Positions 34,391-49,700 of a DNA stretch of 64,000 nucleotides are shown in pieces. Under the pieces are notes generated by a model. That model did no database searches. It was not told where the DNA came from and saw only the letters and a list, made by a program, of their open reading frames with translations. The stretch is from NCBI GenBank assembly GCA_964036665.1, contig OZ038529.1:12656060-12720059 (forward strand), written 5' to 3'. How positions within the stretch are numbered: position 1 is the first letter of the stretch; each line of letters begins with the position of its first letter. This DNA is from Gordius sp. MW1. Lineage: Eukaryota; Nematomorpha; Gordioida; Gordea; Gordiidae. A program made the translations under genes and the position numbers.

Positions 34391-37300
34391 TTAGTTTGTT
34401 GTATCGCAACGTGATGCTTAATTTTTGAAAATGGCTCTATGCGATCATGATTCAAAGTAATAGTTTTTAGATTCTGATAAATTTTTTCTTGGGATCATAG
34501 AAACCACGTCTGAAAACGACAACTTTCATCGGATGAATACGGCGGTTCAAAGAAAAATATGTGAAAAGTTTTGAGGTTAAAATATTTATTTTTTTCAATT
34601 CTATGTGAAAGAGCATGAAAAAATATATAAAAGTAAGCCAATTTGAGAATCCTATTATCCTCGATTGACTTCCGAAAAGAGGTTTTAAGCTGCGAGAACT
34701 ATCATTTTGACAAAAGACAACGTTTTATTGTTGCGATTAGTTTGTTGTATCGCAACGTGAGTGCTTTATTTTTCAAAACTGCTCTATGCGATTATGATTT
34801 CAAAGTAATAGTTTTTAGATTCTGATAAATTTTTACTTGGGATCATAGAAACCACGTCTGAAAACGACAACTTTCATCGGATGAATACGGTTCAAAGAAA
34901 AATATGTGAAAAATTTTGAGGTAAAAATATTTATTTTTTCGATTCTATGTGAAAGAGCATGAAAAAATATATAAAAGTAAGCCAATTTGAGAATCCTATT
35001 ATCCTCGATTGACTTCCGAAAAGAGGTTTTAAGCTGCGAGAACTATCATTTTGACAAAAGACAACGTTTTATTGTTGCGATTAGTTTGTTGTATCGCAAC
35101 GTGAGTGCTTAATTTTTAAAAATGGCTCTATGCGATCATGATTTCAAAGTAATAGTTTTCAGATTCTGATAAATTTTTACTTGGGATCATAGAAACCACG
35201 TCTGAAAACGACAACTTTCATCGGATGAATACGGTTCAAAGAAACATATGTGAAAAATTTTGAGGTAAAAATATTAATTTTTTTCAATTCTATGTGAAAG
35301 AGCATGAAGAAATATATAAAAGTAAGCCAATTTGAGAATCCTATTATCCTCGATTGACTTCCGAAAAGAGGTTTTAAGCTGCGAGAATTATCATTTTGAC
35401 AAAAGACAACGTTTTATTGTTGCGATTAGTTTGTTGTATCGCAACGTGAGTGCTTAATTTTTCAAAACTGCTCTATGCGATTATGATTTCAAAGTAATAG
35501 TTTTTAGATTCTGATAAATTTTTACTTGGGATCATAGAAACCACGTCTGAAAACGACAACTTTCATCGGATGAATACGGTTCAAAGAAAAATATGTGAAA
35601 AATTTTGAGGTAAAAATATTTATTTTTTTCGATTCTATGTGAAAGAGCATGAAAAAATATATAAAAGTAAGCCAATTTGAGAATCCTATTATCCTCGATT
35701 GACTTCCGAAAAGAGGTTTTAAGCTGCGAGAACTATCATTTTGACCAAAGACAACGTTTTATTGTTGCGATTAGTTTGTTGTATCCCAACGTGATGCTTA
35801 ATTTTTGAAAATGGCTCTATGCGATCATGATTTCAAAGTAATAGTTTTTAGATTCTGATAAATTTTTACTTGGGATCATAGGTACCACGTCTGAAAACGA
35901 CAACTTTCATCGGATGAATTAGGTTCAAAGAAAAATATGTGAAAAATTTTGAGGTAAAAATATTTATTTTTTTCAATTCTATGTGAAAGAGCATGAAAAA
36001 ATATATAAAAGTAAGCCAATTTGAGAATCCTATTATCCTCGATTGACTTGCGAAAAGAGGATTTAAGCTGCGAGAACTATCATTTTGACAAAAGACAACG
36101 TTTTATTGTTGCGATTAGTTTGTTGTATCGCAACGTGATGCTTAATTTTTGAAAATGGCTCTATGCGATCATTTCAAAGTAATAGTTTTCAGATTCTGAT
36201 AAATATTTACTTGGGATCATAGAAACCACTTCTGAAAACGACAAATCGGATGCATACGGTTGAAAGAAAAATATGTGAAAAATTTTGAGGTAAAAATATT
36301 TATTTTTTCAATTCTATGTGAAAGAGCATGAAAAAATATCCTATTATCCTCGATTGACTTCCGAAAAGAGGTTTTAAGCTGCAAGAACTATCATTTTGAC
36401 AAAAGACAACGTTTTATTGTTGCGATTAGTTTGTTGTATCGCAACGTGATGCTTAATTTTTAAAAATGGCTCTATGCGATCATTATTCAAAGTAATAGTT
36501 TTTAGATTCTGATAAATTTTTTCTTGGGATCATAGAAACCACGTCTGAAAACGACAACTTTCATCGGATGAATACGGCGGTTCAAAGAAAAATATGTGAA
36601 AAGTTTTGAGGTTAAAATATTTATTTTTTTCAATTCTATGTGAAAGAGCATGAAAAAATATATAAAAGTAAGCCAATTTGAGAATCCTATTATCCTCGAT
36701 TGACTTCCGAAAAGAGGTTTTAAGCTGCGAGAACTATCATTTTGACAAAAGACAACGTTTTATTGTTGCGATTAGTTTGTTGTATCGCAACGTGAGTGCT
36801 TAATTTTTCAAAACTGCTCTATGCGATTATGATTTCAAAGTAATAGTTTTTAGATTCTGATAAATTTTTACTTGGGATCATAGAAACCACGTCTGAAAAT
36901 GACAACTTTCATCGGATGAATACGGTTCAAAGAAAAATATGTGAAAAATTTTGAGGTAAAAATATTTATTTTTTCAATTCTATGTGAAAGAGCATGAAAA
37001 AATATATAAAAGTAAGCCAATTTGAGAATCCTATTATCCTCGATTGACTTCCGAAAAGAGGTTTTAAGCTGCGAGAACTATCATTTTGACCAAAGACAAC
37101 GTTTTATTGTTGCGATTAGTTTGTTGTATCCCAACGTGATGCTTAATTTTTAAAAATGGCTCTATGCGATCATGATTTCAAAGTAATAGTTTTTAGATTC
37201 TGATAAATTTTTACTTGGGATCATAGAAACCACGTCTGAAAACGACAACTTTCATCGGATGAATACGGTTCAAAGAAAAATATGTGAAAAATTTTGAGGT

Positions 37301-37798
37301 AAAAATATTTATTTTTTTCGATACTATGTGAAAGAGCATAAAAAAATATATAAAAGTAAGCCAATTTGAGAATCCTATTATCCTCGATTGACTTGCGAAA
37401 AGAGGTTTTAAGCTGCGATAACTATCATTTTTACAAAAGACAACGTTTTATTGTTGCGATTAGTTTGTTGTATCGCAACGTGAGTGCTTAATTTTTTAAA
37501 ACTGCTCTATGCGATTATGATTTCAAAGTAATAGTTTTTAGATTCTGATAAATTTTTGCTTGGGATCATAGAAACCACGTCTGAAAACGACAACTTTCAT
37601 CGGATGAATACGGTTCAAAGAAAAATATGTGAAAAATTTTGAGGTAAAAATATTTATTTTTTTCAATTCTATGTGAAAGAGCATGAAAAAATATATAAAA
37701 GTAAGCCAATTTGAGAATCCTATTATCCTCGATTGACTTGCGAAAAGAGGTTTTAAGCTGCGAGAACTATCATTTTGACAAAAGACAACGTTTTATTG
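34391..37798 (-). repeat. Satellite block resembling 17.6-21.4 kb with three monomers missing
   Basis: The order from the GGCGGTT-type monomer through the AACATATGTG, GGATTTAAG and truncated-TATA monomers follows the 17.6-21.4 kb region but skips three monomers present there (18.29-19.31 kb). The monomer from about 37455 has the private variant AATTTTTGCTTGG, shared only with 62.3 kb. Confidence 0.7.
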
Positions 37799-40545
37799 TT
37801 GCGATTAGTTTGTTGTATCGCAACGTGATGCTTAATTTTTGAAAATGGCTCTATGCGATCATGATTCAAAGTAATAGTTTTTAGATTCTGATAAATTTTT
37901 TCTTGGGATCATAGAAACCACGTCTGAAAACGACAACTTTCATCGGATGAATACGGTTCAAAGAAAAATATGTGAAAAGTTTTGAGGTAAAAATATTTAT
38001 TTTTTTCAATTGTATGTGAAAGAGCATGAAAAAATATATAAAAGTAAGCCAATTTGAGAATCCTATTATCCTCGATTGACTTCCGAAAAGAGGTTTTAAG
38101 CTGCGAGAACTATCATTTTGACCAAAGACAACGTTTTATTGTTGCGATTAGTTTGTTGTATCGCAACGTGAGTGCTTAATTTTTCAAAACTGCTCTATGC
38201 GATTATGATTTCAAAGTAATAGTTTTTAGATTCTGATAAATTTTTACTTGGGATCATAGAAACCACGTCTGAAAACGACAACTTTCATCGGATGAATACG
38301 GTTCAAAGAAAAATATGTGAAAAATTTTGAGGTAAAAATATTTATTTTTTCGATTCTATGTGAAAGAGCATGAAAAAATATATAAAAGTAAGCCAATTTG
38401 AGAATCCTATTATCCTCGATTGACTTCCGAAAAGAGGTTTTAAGCTGCGAGAACTATCATTTTGACCAAAGACAACGTTTTATTGTTGCGATTAGTTTGT
38501 TGTATCCCAACGTGATGCTTAATTTTTAAAAATGGCTCTATGCGATCATGATTTCAAAGTAATAGTTTTCAGATTATGATAAATTTTTACTTGGGATCAT
38601 AGAAACCACGTCTGAAAACGACAACTTTCATCGGTTGAATACGGTTCAAAGAAACATATGTGAAAAATTTTGAGGTAAAAATATTAATTTTTTTCAATTC
38701 TATGTGAAAGAGCATGAAGAAATATATAAAAGTAAGCCAATTTGAGAATCCTATTATCCTCGATTGACTTCCGAAAAGAGGTTTTAAGCTGCGAGAATTA
38801 TCATTTTGACAAAAGACAACGTTTTATTGTTGCGATTAGTTTGTTGTATCGCAACGTGAGTGCTTAATTTTTCAAAACTGCTCTATGCGATTATGATTTC
38901 AAAGTAATAGTTTTTAGATTCTGATAAATTTTTACTTGGGATCATAGAAACCACGTCTGAAAACGACAACTTTCATCGGATCTATACGGTTCAAAGAAAA
39001 ATATGTGAAAAATTTTGAGGTAAAAATATTTATTTTTTTCGATACTATGTGAAAGAGCATAAAAAAATATATAAAAGTAAGCCAATTTGAGAATCCTATT
39101 ATCCTCGATTGACTTGCGAAAAGAGGTTTTAAGCTGCGAGAACTATCATTTTGACAAAAGACAACGTTTTATTGTTGCGATTAGTTTGTTGTATCGCAAC
39201 GTGATGCTTAATTTTTGAAAATGGCTCTATGCGATCATGATTCAAAGTAATAGTTTTTAGATTCTGATAAATTTTTTCTTGGGATCATAGAAACCACGTC
39301 TGAAAACGACAACTTTCATCGGATGAATACGGTTCAAAGAAAAATATGTGAAAAGTTTTGAGGTAAAAATATTTATTTTTTTCAATTGTATGTGAAAGAG
39401 CATGAAAAAATATATAAAAGTAAGCCAATTTGAGAATCCTATTATCCTCGATTGACTTCCGAAAAGAGGTTTTAAGCTGCGAGAACTATCATTTTGACCA
39501 AAGACAACGTTTTATTGTTGCGATTAGTTTGTTGTATCGCAACGTGAGTGCTTAATTTTTCAAAACTGCTCTATGCGATTATGATTTCAAAGTAATAGTT
39601 TTTAGATTCTGATAAATTTTTACTTGGGATCATAGAAACCACGTCTGAAAACGACAACTTTCATCGGATGAATACGGTTCAAAGAAAAATATGTGAAAAA
39701 TTTTGAGGTAAAAATATTTATTTTTTCGATTCTATGTGAAAGAGCATGAAAAAATATATAAAAGTAAGCCAATTTGAGAATCCTATTATCCTCGATTGAC
39801 TTCCGAAAAGAGGTTTTAAGCTGCGAGAACTATCATTTTGACCAAAGACAACGTTTTATTGTTGCGATTAGTTTGTTGTATCCCAACGTGATGCTTAATT
39901 TTTAAAAATGGCTCTATGCGATCATGATTTCAAAGTAATAGTTTTCAGATTCTGATAAATTTTTACTTGGGATCATAGAAACCACGTCTGAAAACGACAA
40001 CATCGGTTGAATACGGTTCAAAGAAACATATGTGAAAAATTTTGAGGTAAAAATATTAATTTTTTTCAATTCTATGTGAAAGAGCATGAAGAAATATATA
40101 AAAGTAAGCCAATTTGAGAATCCTATTATCCTCGATTGACTTCCGAAAAGAGGTTTTAAGCTGCGAGAATTATCATTTTGACAAAAGACAACGTTGTATT
40201 GTTGCGATTAGTTTGTTGTATCGCAACGTGAGTGCTTAATTTTTCAAAACTGCTCTATGCGATTATGATTTCAAAGTAATAGTTTTTAGATTCTGATAAA
40301 TTTTTACTTGGGATCATAGAAACCACGTCTGAAAACGACAACTTTCATCGGATGAATACGGTTCAAAGAAAAATATGTGAAAAATTTTGAGGTAAAAATA
40401 TTTATTTTTTTCGATACTATGTGAAAGAGCATAAAAAAATATATAAAAGTAAGCCAATTTGAGAATCCTATTATCCTCGATTGACTTGCGAAAAGAGGTT
40501 TTAAGCTGCGAGAACTATCATTTTGACAAAAGACAACGTTTTATT
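37799..40545 (-). repeat. Four-monomer tandem duplication
   Basis: Copies run 37799-39174 and 39175 to about 40545, 1376 bp apart. Each contains in order the GATTCAAAG/AATTGTATG monomer, a GACCAAAG monomer, a CGGTTGAATACGG/AACATATG monomer and a CGATACTATG monomer. The second copy lost five bases at CGACAACATCGG (about 40000). The third monomer of copy 1 has the private change AGATTATGATAAA. The end of copy 1 has GGATCTATACGG, also found near 50310. Confidence 0.85.
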
Positions 40546-41234
40546 GTTGCGATTAGTTTGTTGTATCGCAACGTGAGTGCTTAATTTTTTAAAACTGCTC
40601 TATGCGATTATGATTTCAAAGTAATAGTTTTTAGATTCTGATAAATTTTTACTTGGGATCATAGAAACCACGTCTGAAAACGACAACTTTCATCGGATGA
40701 ATACGGTTCAAAGAAAAATATGTGAAAAATTTTGAGGTAAAAATATTTATTTTTTCGATTCTATGTGAAAGAGCATGAAAAAATATAAAAAAGTAAGCCA
40801 ATTTGAGAATCCTATTATCCTCGATTGACTTCCGAAAAGAGGTTTTAAGCTGCGAGAACTATCATTTTGACCAAAGACAACGTTTTATTGTTGCGATTAG
40901 TTTGTTGTATCCCAACGTGATGCTTAATTTTTGAAAATGGCTCTATGCGATCATGATTTCAAAGTAATAGTTATTAGATTCTGATAAATTTTTACTTGGG
41001 ATCATAGGTACCACGTCTGAAAACGACAACTTTCATCGGATGAATTAGGTTCAAAGAAAAATATGTGAAAAATTTTGAGGTAAAAATATTTATTTTTTTC
41101 AATTCTATGTGAAAGAGCATGAAAAAATATATAAAAGTAAGCCAATTTGAGAATCCTATTATCCTCGATTGACTTGCGAAAAGAGGTTTTAAGCTGCGAG
41201 AACTATCATTTTGACAAAAGACAACGTTTTATTG

Positions 41235-43979
41235 TTGCGATTAGTTTGTTGTATCGCAACGTGATGCTTAATTTTTGAAAATGGCTCTATGCGATCATAA
41301 TTTCAAAGTAATAGTTTTCAGATTCTGATAAATATTTACTTGGGATCATAGAAACCACGTCTGAAAACGACAAATCGGATGCATACGGTTGAAAGAAAAA
41401 TATGTGAAAAATTTTGAGGTAAAAATATTTATTTTTTTCAATTCTATGTTAAAGAGCATGAAAAAATATATAAAAGTAAGCCAATTTGAGAATCCTATTA
41501 TCCTCGATTGACTTCCGAAAAGAGGTTTTAAGCTGCAAGAACTATCATTTTGACAAAAGACAACGTTTTATTGTTGCGATTAGTTTGTTGTATCGCAACG
41601 TGATGCTTAATTTTTGAAAATGGCTCTATGCGATCATGATTCAAAGTAATAGTTTTTAGATTCTGATAAATTTTTTCTTGGGATCATAGAAACCACGTCT
41701 GAAAACGACAACTTTCATCGGATGAATACGGCGGTTCAAAGAAAAATATGTGAAAAGTTTTGAGGTTAAAATATTTATTTTTTTCAATTCTATGTGAAAG
41801 AGCATGAAAAAATATATAAAAGTAAGCCAATTTGAGAATCCTATTATCCTCGATTGACTTCCGAAAAGAGGTTTTAAGCTGCGAGAACTATCATTTTGAC
41901 AAAAGACAACGTTTTATTGTTGCGATTAGTTTGTTGTATCGCAACGTGAGTGCTTAATTTTTCAAAACTGCTCTATGCGATTATGATTTCAAAGTAATAG
42001 TTTTTAGATTCTGATAAATTTTTACTTGGGATCATAGAAACCACGTCTGAAAACGACAACTTTCATCGGATGAATACGGTTCAAAGAAAAATATGTGAAA
42101 AATTTTGAGGTAAAAATATTTATTTTTTCGATTCTATGTGAAAGAGCATGAAAAAATATATAAAAGTAAGCCAATTTGAGAATCCTATTATCCTCGATTG
42201 ACTTCCGAAAAGAGGTTTTAAGCTGCGAGAACTATCATTTTGACAAAAGACAACGTTTTATTGTTGCGATTAGTTTGTTGTATCGCAACGTGAGTGCTTA
42301 ATTTTTAAAAATGGCTCTATGCGATCATGATTTCAAAGTAATAGTTTTCAGATTCTGATAAATTTTTACTTGGGATCATAGAAACCACGTCTGAAAACGA
42401 CAACTTTCATCGGATGAATACGGTTCAAAGAAACATATGTGAAAAATTTTGAGGTAAAAATATTAATTTTTTTCAATTCTATGTGAAAGAGCATGAAGAA
42501 ATATATAAAAGTAAGCCAATTTGAGAATCCTATTATCCTCGATTGACTTCCGAAAAGAGGTTTTAAGCTGCGAGAATTATCATTTTGACAAAAGACAACG
42601 TTTTATTGTTGCGATTAGTTTGTTGTATCGCAACGTGAGTGCTTAATTTTTCAAAACTGCTCTATGCGATTATGATTTCAAAGTAATAGTTTTTAGATTC
42701 TGATAAATTTTTACTTGGGATCATAGAAACCACGTCTGAAAACGACAACTTTCATCGGATGAATACGGTTCAAAGAAAAATATGTGAAAAATTTTGAGGT
42801 AAAAATATTTATTTTTTTCGATTCTATGTGAAAGAGCATGAAAAAATATATAAAAGTAAGCCAATTTGAAAATCCTATTATCCTCGATTGACTTCCGAAA
42901 AGAGGTTTTAAGCTGCGAGAACTATCATTTTGACCAAAGACAACGTTTTATTGTTGCGATTAGTTTGTTGTATCCCAACGTGATGCTTAATTTTTGAAAA
43001 TGGCTCTATGCGATCATGATTTCAAAGTAATAGTTTTTAGATTCTGATAAATTTTTACTTGGGATCATAGGTACCACGTCTGAAAACGACAACTTTCATC
43101 GGATGAATTAGGTTCAAAGAAAAATATGTGAAAAATTTTGAGGTAAAAATATTTATTTTTTTCAATTCTATGTGAAAGAGCATGAAAAAATATATAAAAG
43201 TAAGCCAATTTGAGAATCCTATTATCCTCGATTGACTTGCGAAAAGAGGATTTAAGCTGCGAGAACTATCATTTTGACAAAAGACAACGTTTTATTGTTG
43301 CGATTAGTTTGTTGTATCGCAACGTGATGCTTAATTTTTGAAAATGGCTCTATGCGATCATTTCAAAGTAATAGTTTTCAGATTCTGATAAATATTTACT
43401 TGGGATCATAGAAACCACTTCTGAAAACGACAAATCGGATGCATACGGTTGAAAGAAAAATATGTGAAAAATTTAGAGGTAAAAATATTTATTTTTTTCA
43501 ATTCTATGTGAAAGAGCATGAAAAAATATATAAAAGTAAGCCAATTTGAGAATCCTATTATCCTCGATTGACTTCCGAAAAGAGGTTTTAAGCTGCAAGA
43601 ACTATCATTTTGACAAAAGACAACGTTTTATTGTTGCGATTAGTTTGTTGTATCGCAACGTGATGCTTAATTTTTAAAAATGGCTCTATGCGATCATTAT
43701 TCAAAGTAATAGTTTTTAGATTCTGATAAATTTTTTCTTGGGATCATAGAAACCACGTCTGAAAACGACAACTTTCATCGGATGAATACGGCGGTTCAAA
43801 GAAAAATATGTGAAAAGTTTTGAGGTTAAAATATTTATTTTTTTCAATTCTATGTGAAAGAGCATGAAAAAATATATAAAATTAAGCCAATTTGAGAATC
43901 CTATTATCCTCGATTGACTTCCGAAAAGAGGTTTTAAGCTGCGAGAACTATCATTTTGACAAAAGACAACGTTTTATTG
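41235..43979 (-). repeat. Eight-monomer unit, copy 1
   Basis: A 2745-bp unit marked by CTATGTTAAAGAGC near 41447 and 44192. It includes the CGGCGGTTC monomer, the GAAACATATG monomer, the GGTACC/GGATTTAAG monomer and a GAAAAATTTAGAGG monomer. Subtype order is preserved monomer by monomer in copy 2. AAAATTAAGCC near 43883 is a private variant that recurs near 55205 and 59332, linking this block to the 12-monomer units. Confidence 0.85.
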
Positions 43980-46721
43980 TTGCGATTAGTTTGTTGTATC
44001 GCAACGTGATGCTTAATTTTTGAAAATGGCTCTATGCGATCATAATTTCAAAGTAATAGTTTTCAGATTCTGATAAATATTTACTTGGGATCATAGAAAC
44101 CACGTCTGAAAACGACAAATCGGATGCATACGGTTGAAAGAAAAATATGTGAAAAATTTTGAGGTAAAAATATTTATTTTTTTCAATTCTATGTTAAAGA
44201 GCATGAAAAAATATATAAAAGTAAGCCAATTTGAGAATCCTATTATCCTCGATTGACTTCCGAAAAGAGGTTTTAAGCTGCAAGAACTATCATTTTGACA
44301 AAAGACAACGTTTTATTGTTGCGATTAGTTTGTTGTATCGCAACGTGATGCTTAATTTTTGAAAATGGCTCTATGCGATCATGATTCAAAGTAATAGTTT
44401 TTAGATTCTGATAAATTTTTTCTTGGGATCATAGAAACCACGTCTGAAAACGACAACTTTCATCGGATGAATACGGCGGTTCAAAGAAAAATATGTGAAA
44501 AGTTTTGAGGTTAAAATATTTATTTTTTTCAATTCTATGTGAAAGAGCATGAAAAAATATATAAAAGTAAGCCAATTTGAGAATCCTATTATCCTCGATT
44601 GACTTCCGAAAAGAGGTTTTAAGCTGCGAGAACTATCATTTTGACAAAAGACAACGTTTTATTGTTGCGATTAGTTTGTTGTATCGCAACGTGAGTGCTT
44701 AATTTTTCAAAACTGCTCTATGCGATTATGATTTCAAAGTAATAGTTTTTAGATTCTGATAAATTTTTACTTGGGATCATAGAAACCACGTCTGAAAACG
44801 ACAACTTTCATCGGATGAATACGGTTCAAAGAAAAATATGTGAAAAATTTTGAGGTAAAAATATTTATTTTTTCGATTCTATGTGAAAGAGCATGAAAAA
44901 ATATATAAAAGTAAGCCAATTTGAGAATCCTATTATCCTCGATTGACTTCCGAAAAGAGGTTTTAAGCTGCGAGAACTATCATTTTGACAAAAGACAACG
45001 TTTTATTGTTGCGATTAGTTTGTTGTATCGCAACGTGAGTGCTTAATTTTTAAAAATGGCTCTATGCGATCATGATTTCAAAGTAATAGTTTTCAGATTC
45101 TGATAAATTTTTACTTGGGATCATAGAAACCACGTCTGAAAACGACAACTTTCATCGGATGAATACGGTTCAAAGAAACATATGTGAAAAATTTTGAGGT
45201 AAAAATATTAATTTTTTTCAATTCTATGTGAAAGAGCATGAAGAAATATATAAAAGTAAGCCAATTTGAGAATCCTATTATCCTCGATTGACTTCCGAAA
45301 AGAGGTTTTAAGCTGCGAGAATTATCATTTTGACAAAAGACAACGTTTTATTGTTGCGATTAGTTTGTTGTATCGCAACGTGAGTGCTTAATTTTTCAAA
45401 ACTGCTCTATGCGATTATGATTTCAAAGTAATAGTTTTTAGATTCTGATAAATTTTTACTTGGGATCATAGAAACCACGTCTGAAAACGACAACTTTCAT
45501 CGGATGAATACGGTTCAAAGAAAAATATGTGAAAAATTTTGAGGTAAAAATATTTATTTTTTTCGATTCTATGTGAAAGAGCATGAAAAAATATATAAAA
45601 GTAAGCCAATTTGAAAATCCTATTATCCTCGATTGACTTCCGAAAAGAGGTTTTAAGCTGCGAGAACTATCATTTTGACCAAAGACAACGTTTTATTGTT
45701 GCGATTAGTTTGTTGTATCCCAACGTGATGCTTAATTTTTGAAAATGGCTCTATGCGATCATGATTTCAAAGTAATAGTTTTTAGATTCTGATAAATTTT
45801 TACTTGGGATCATAGGTACCACGTCTGAAAACGACAACTTTCATCGGATGAATTAGGTTCAAAGAAAAATATGTGAAAAATTTTGAGGTAAAAATATTTA
45901 TTTTTTTCAATTCTATGTGAAAGAGCATGAAAAAATATATAAAAGTAAGCCAATTTGAGAATCCTATTATCCTCGATTGACTTGCGAAAAGAGGATTTAA
46001 GCTGCGAGAACTATCATTTTGACAAAAGACAACGTTTTATTGTTGCGATTAGTTTGTTGTATCGCAACGTGATGCTTAATTTTTGAAAATGGCTCTATGC
46101 GATCATTTCAAAGTAATAGTTTTCAGATTCTGATAAATATTTACTTGGGATCATAGAAACCACTTCTGAAAACGACAAATCGGATGCATACGGTTGAAAG
46201 AAAAATATGTGAAAAATTTAGAGGTAAAAATATTTATTTTTTTCAATTCTATGTGAAAGAGCATGAAAAAATATATAAAAGTAAGCCAATTTGAGAATCC
46301 TATTATCCTCGATTGACTTCCGAAAAGAGGTTTTAAGCTGCAAGAACTATCATTTTGACAAAAGACAACGTTTTATTGTTGCGATTAGTTTGTTGTATCG
46401 CAACGTGATGCTTAATTTTTGAAAATGGCTCTATGCGATCATGATTCAAAGTAATAGTTTTTAGATTCTGATAAATTTTTACTTGGGATCATAGGTACCA
46501 CGTCTGAAAACGACAACTTTCATCGGATGAATTAGGTTCAAAGAAAAATATGTGAAAAATTTTGAGGTAAAAATATTTATTTTTTTCAATTCTATGTGAA
46601 AGAGCATGAAAAAATATATAAAAGTAAGCCAATTTGAGAATCCTATTATCCTCGATTGACTTGCGAAAAGAGGTTTTAAGCTGCGAGAACTATCATTTTG
46701 ACAAAAGACAACGTTTTATTG
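43980..46721 (-). repeat. Eight-monomer unit, copy 2, with a recombinant last monomer
   Basis: It matches copy 1 until the last monomer (about 46380-46721), which starts as a GATCATGATTCAAAG type but then has GGTACC and GAATTAGG and ends CTTGCG, features of a different subtype. The switch within one monomer near 46460 looks like a crossover or gene-conversion junction. The next unit starts again with a CTATGTTAAAG monomer. Confidence 0.8.
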
Positions 46722-49700
46722 TTGCGATTAGTTTGTTGTATCGCAACGTGATGCTTAATTTTTGAAAATGGCTCTATGCGATCATAATTTCAAAGTAATA
46801 GTTTTCAGATTCTGATAAATATTTACTTGGGATCATAGAAACCACGTCTGAAAACGACAAATCGGATGCATACGGTTGAAAGAAAAATATGTGAAAAATT
46901 TTGAGGTAAAAATATTTATTTTTTTCAATTCTATGTTAAAGAGCATGAAAAAATATATAAAAGTAAGCCAATTTGAGAATCCTATTATCCTCGATTGACT
47001 TCCGAAAAGAGGTTTTAAGCTGCGAGAACTATCATTTTGACAAAAGACAACGTTTTATTGTTGCGATTAGTTTGTTGTATCGCAACGTGAGTGGTTAATT
47101 TTTCAAAACTGCTCTATGCGATTATGATTTCAAAGTAATAGTTTTTAGATTCTGATAAATTTTTACTTGGGATCATAGAAACCACGTCTGAAAACGACAA
47201 CTTTCATCGGATGAATACGGTTCAAAGAAAAATATGTGAAAAATTTTGAGGTAAAAATATTTATTTTTTCAATTCTATGTGAAAGAGCATGAAAAAATAT
47301 ATAAAAGTAAGCCAATTTGAGAATCCTATTATCCTCGATTGACTTCCGAAAAGAGGTTTTAAGCTGCGAGAACTATCATTTTGACAAAAGACAACGTTTT
47401 ATTGTTGCGATTAGTTTGTTGTATCGCAACGTGAGTGGTTAATTTTTCAAAACTGCTCTATGCGATTATGATTTCAAAGTAATAGTTTTTAGATTCTGAT
47501 AAATTTTTACTTGGGATCATAGAAACCACGTCTGAAAACGACAACTTTCATCGGATGAATACGGTTCAAAGAAAAATATGTGAAAAATTTTGAGGTAAAA
47601 ATATTTATTTTTTTCGATACTATGTGAAAGAGCATAAAAAAATATATAAAAGTAAGCCAATTTGAGAATCCTATTATCCTCGATTGACTTGCGAAAAGAG
47701 GTTTTAAGCTGCGAGAACTATCATTTTGACAAAAGACAACGTTTTATTGTTGCGATTAGTTTGTTGTATCGCAACGTGAGTGCTTAATTTTTTAAAACTG
47801 CTCTATGCGATTATGATTTCAAAGTAATAGTTTTTAGATTCTGATAAATTTTTACTTGGGATCATAGAAACCACGTCTGAAAACGACAACTTTCATCGGA
47901 TGAATACGGTTCAAAGAAAAATATGTGAAAAATTTTGAGGTAAAAATATTTATTTTTTCGATTCTATGTGAAAGAGCATGAAAAAATATATAAAAGTAAG
48001 CCAATTTGAGAATCCTATTATCCTCGATTGACTTCCGAAAAGAGGTTTTAAGCTGCGAGAACTATCATTTTGACCAAAGACAACGTTTTATTGTTGCGAT
48101 TAGTTTGTTGTATCCCAACGTGATGCTTAATTTTTGAAAATGGCTCTATGCGATCATGATTTCAAAGTAATAGTTATTAGATTCTGATAAATTTTTACTT
48201 GGGATCATAGGTACCACGTCTGAAAACGACAACTTTCATCGGATGAATTAGGTTCAAAGAAAAATATGTGAAAAATTTTGAGGTAAAAATATTTATTTTT
48301 TTCAATTCTATGTGAAAGAGCATGAAAAAATATATAAAAGTAAGCCAATTTGAGAATCCTATTATCCTCGATTGACTTGCGAAAAGAGGTTTTAAGCTGC
48401 GAGAACTATCATTTTGACAAAAGACAACGTTTTATTGTTGCGATTAGTTTGTTGTATCGCAACGTGATGCTTAATTTTTGAAAATGGCTCTATGCGATCA
48501 TAATTTCAAAGTAATAGTTTTCAGATTCTGATAAATATTTACTTGGGATCATAGAAACCACGTCTGAAAACGACAAATCGGATGCATACGGTTGAAAGAA
48601 AAATATGTGAAAAATTTTGAGGTAAAAATATTTATTTTTTTCAATTCTATGTGAAAGAGCATGAAAAAATATATAAAAGTAAGCCAATTTGAGAATCCTA
48701 TTATCCTCGATTGACTTCCGAAAAGAGGTTTTAAGCTGCAAGAACTATCATTTTGACAAAAGACAACGTTTTATTGTTGCGATTAGTTTGTTGTATCGCA
48801 ACGTGATGCTTAATTTTTGAAAATGGCTCTATGCGATCATGATTCAAAGTAATAGTTTTTAGATTCTGATAAATTTTTTCTTGGGATCATAGAAACCACG
48901 TCTGAAAACGACAACTTTCATCGGATGAATACGGCGGTTCAAAGAAAAATATGTGAAAAGTTTTGAGGTTAAAATATTTATTTTTTTCAATTCTATGTGA
49001 AAGAGCATGAAAAAATATATAAAAGTAAGCCAATTTGAGAATCCTATTATCCTCGATTGACTTCCGAAAAGAGGTTTTAAGCTGCGAGAACTATCATTTT
49101 GACAAAAGACAACGTTTTATTGTTGCGATTAGTTTGTTGTATCGCAACGTGAGTGCTTAATTTTTCAAAACTGCTCTATGCGATTATGATTTCAAAGTAA
49201 TAGTTTTTAGATTCTGATAAATTTTTACTTGGGATCATAGAAACCACGTCTGAAAACGACAACTTTCATCGGATGAATACGGTTCAAAGAAAAATATGTG
49301 AAAAATTTTGAGGTAAAAATATTTATTTTTTTCAATTGTATGTGAAAGAGCATGAAAAAATATATAAAAGTAAGCCAATTTGAGAATCCTATTATCCTCG
49401 ATTGACTTCCGAAAAGAGGTTTTAAGCTGCGAGAACTATCATTTTGACCAAAGACAACGTTTTATTGTTGCGATTAGTTTGTTGTATCGCAACGTGAGTG
49501 CTTAATTTTTCAAAACTGCTCTATGCGATTATGATTTCAAAGTAATAGTTTTTAGATTCTGATAAATTTTTACTTGGGATCATAGAAACCACGTCTGAAA
49601 ACGACAACTTTCATCGGATGAATACGGTTCAAAGAAAAATATGTGAAAAATTTTGAGGTAAAAATATTTATTTTTTCGATTCTATGTGAAAGAGCATGAA

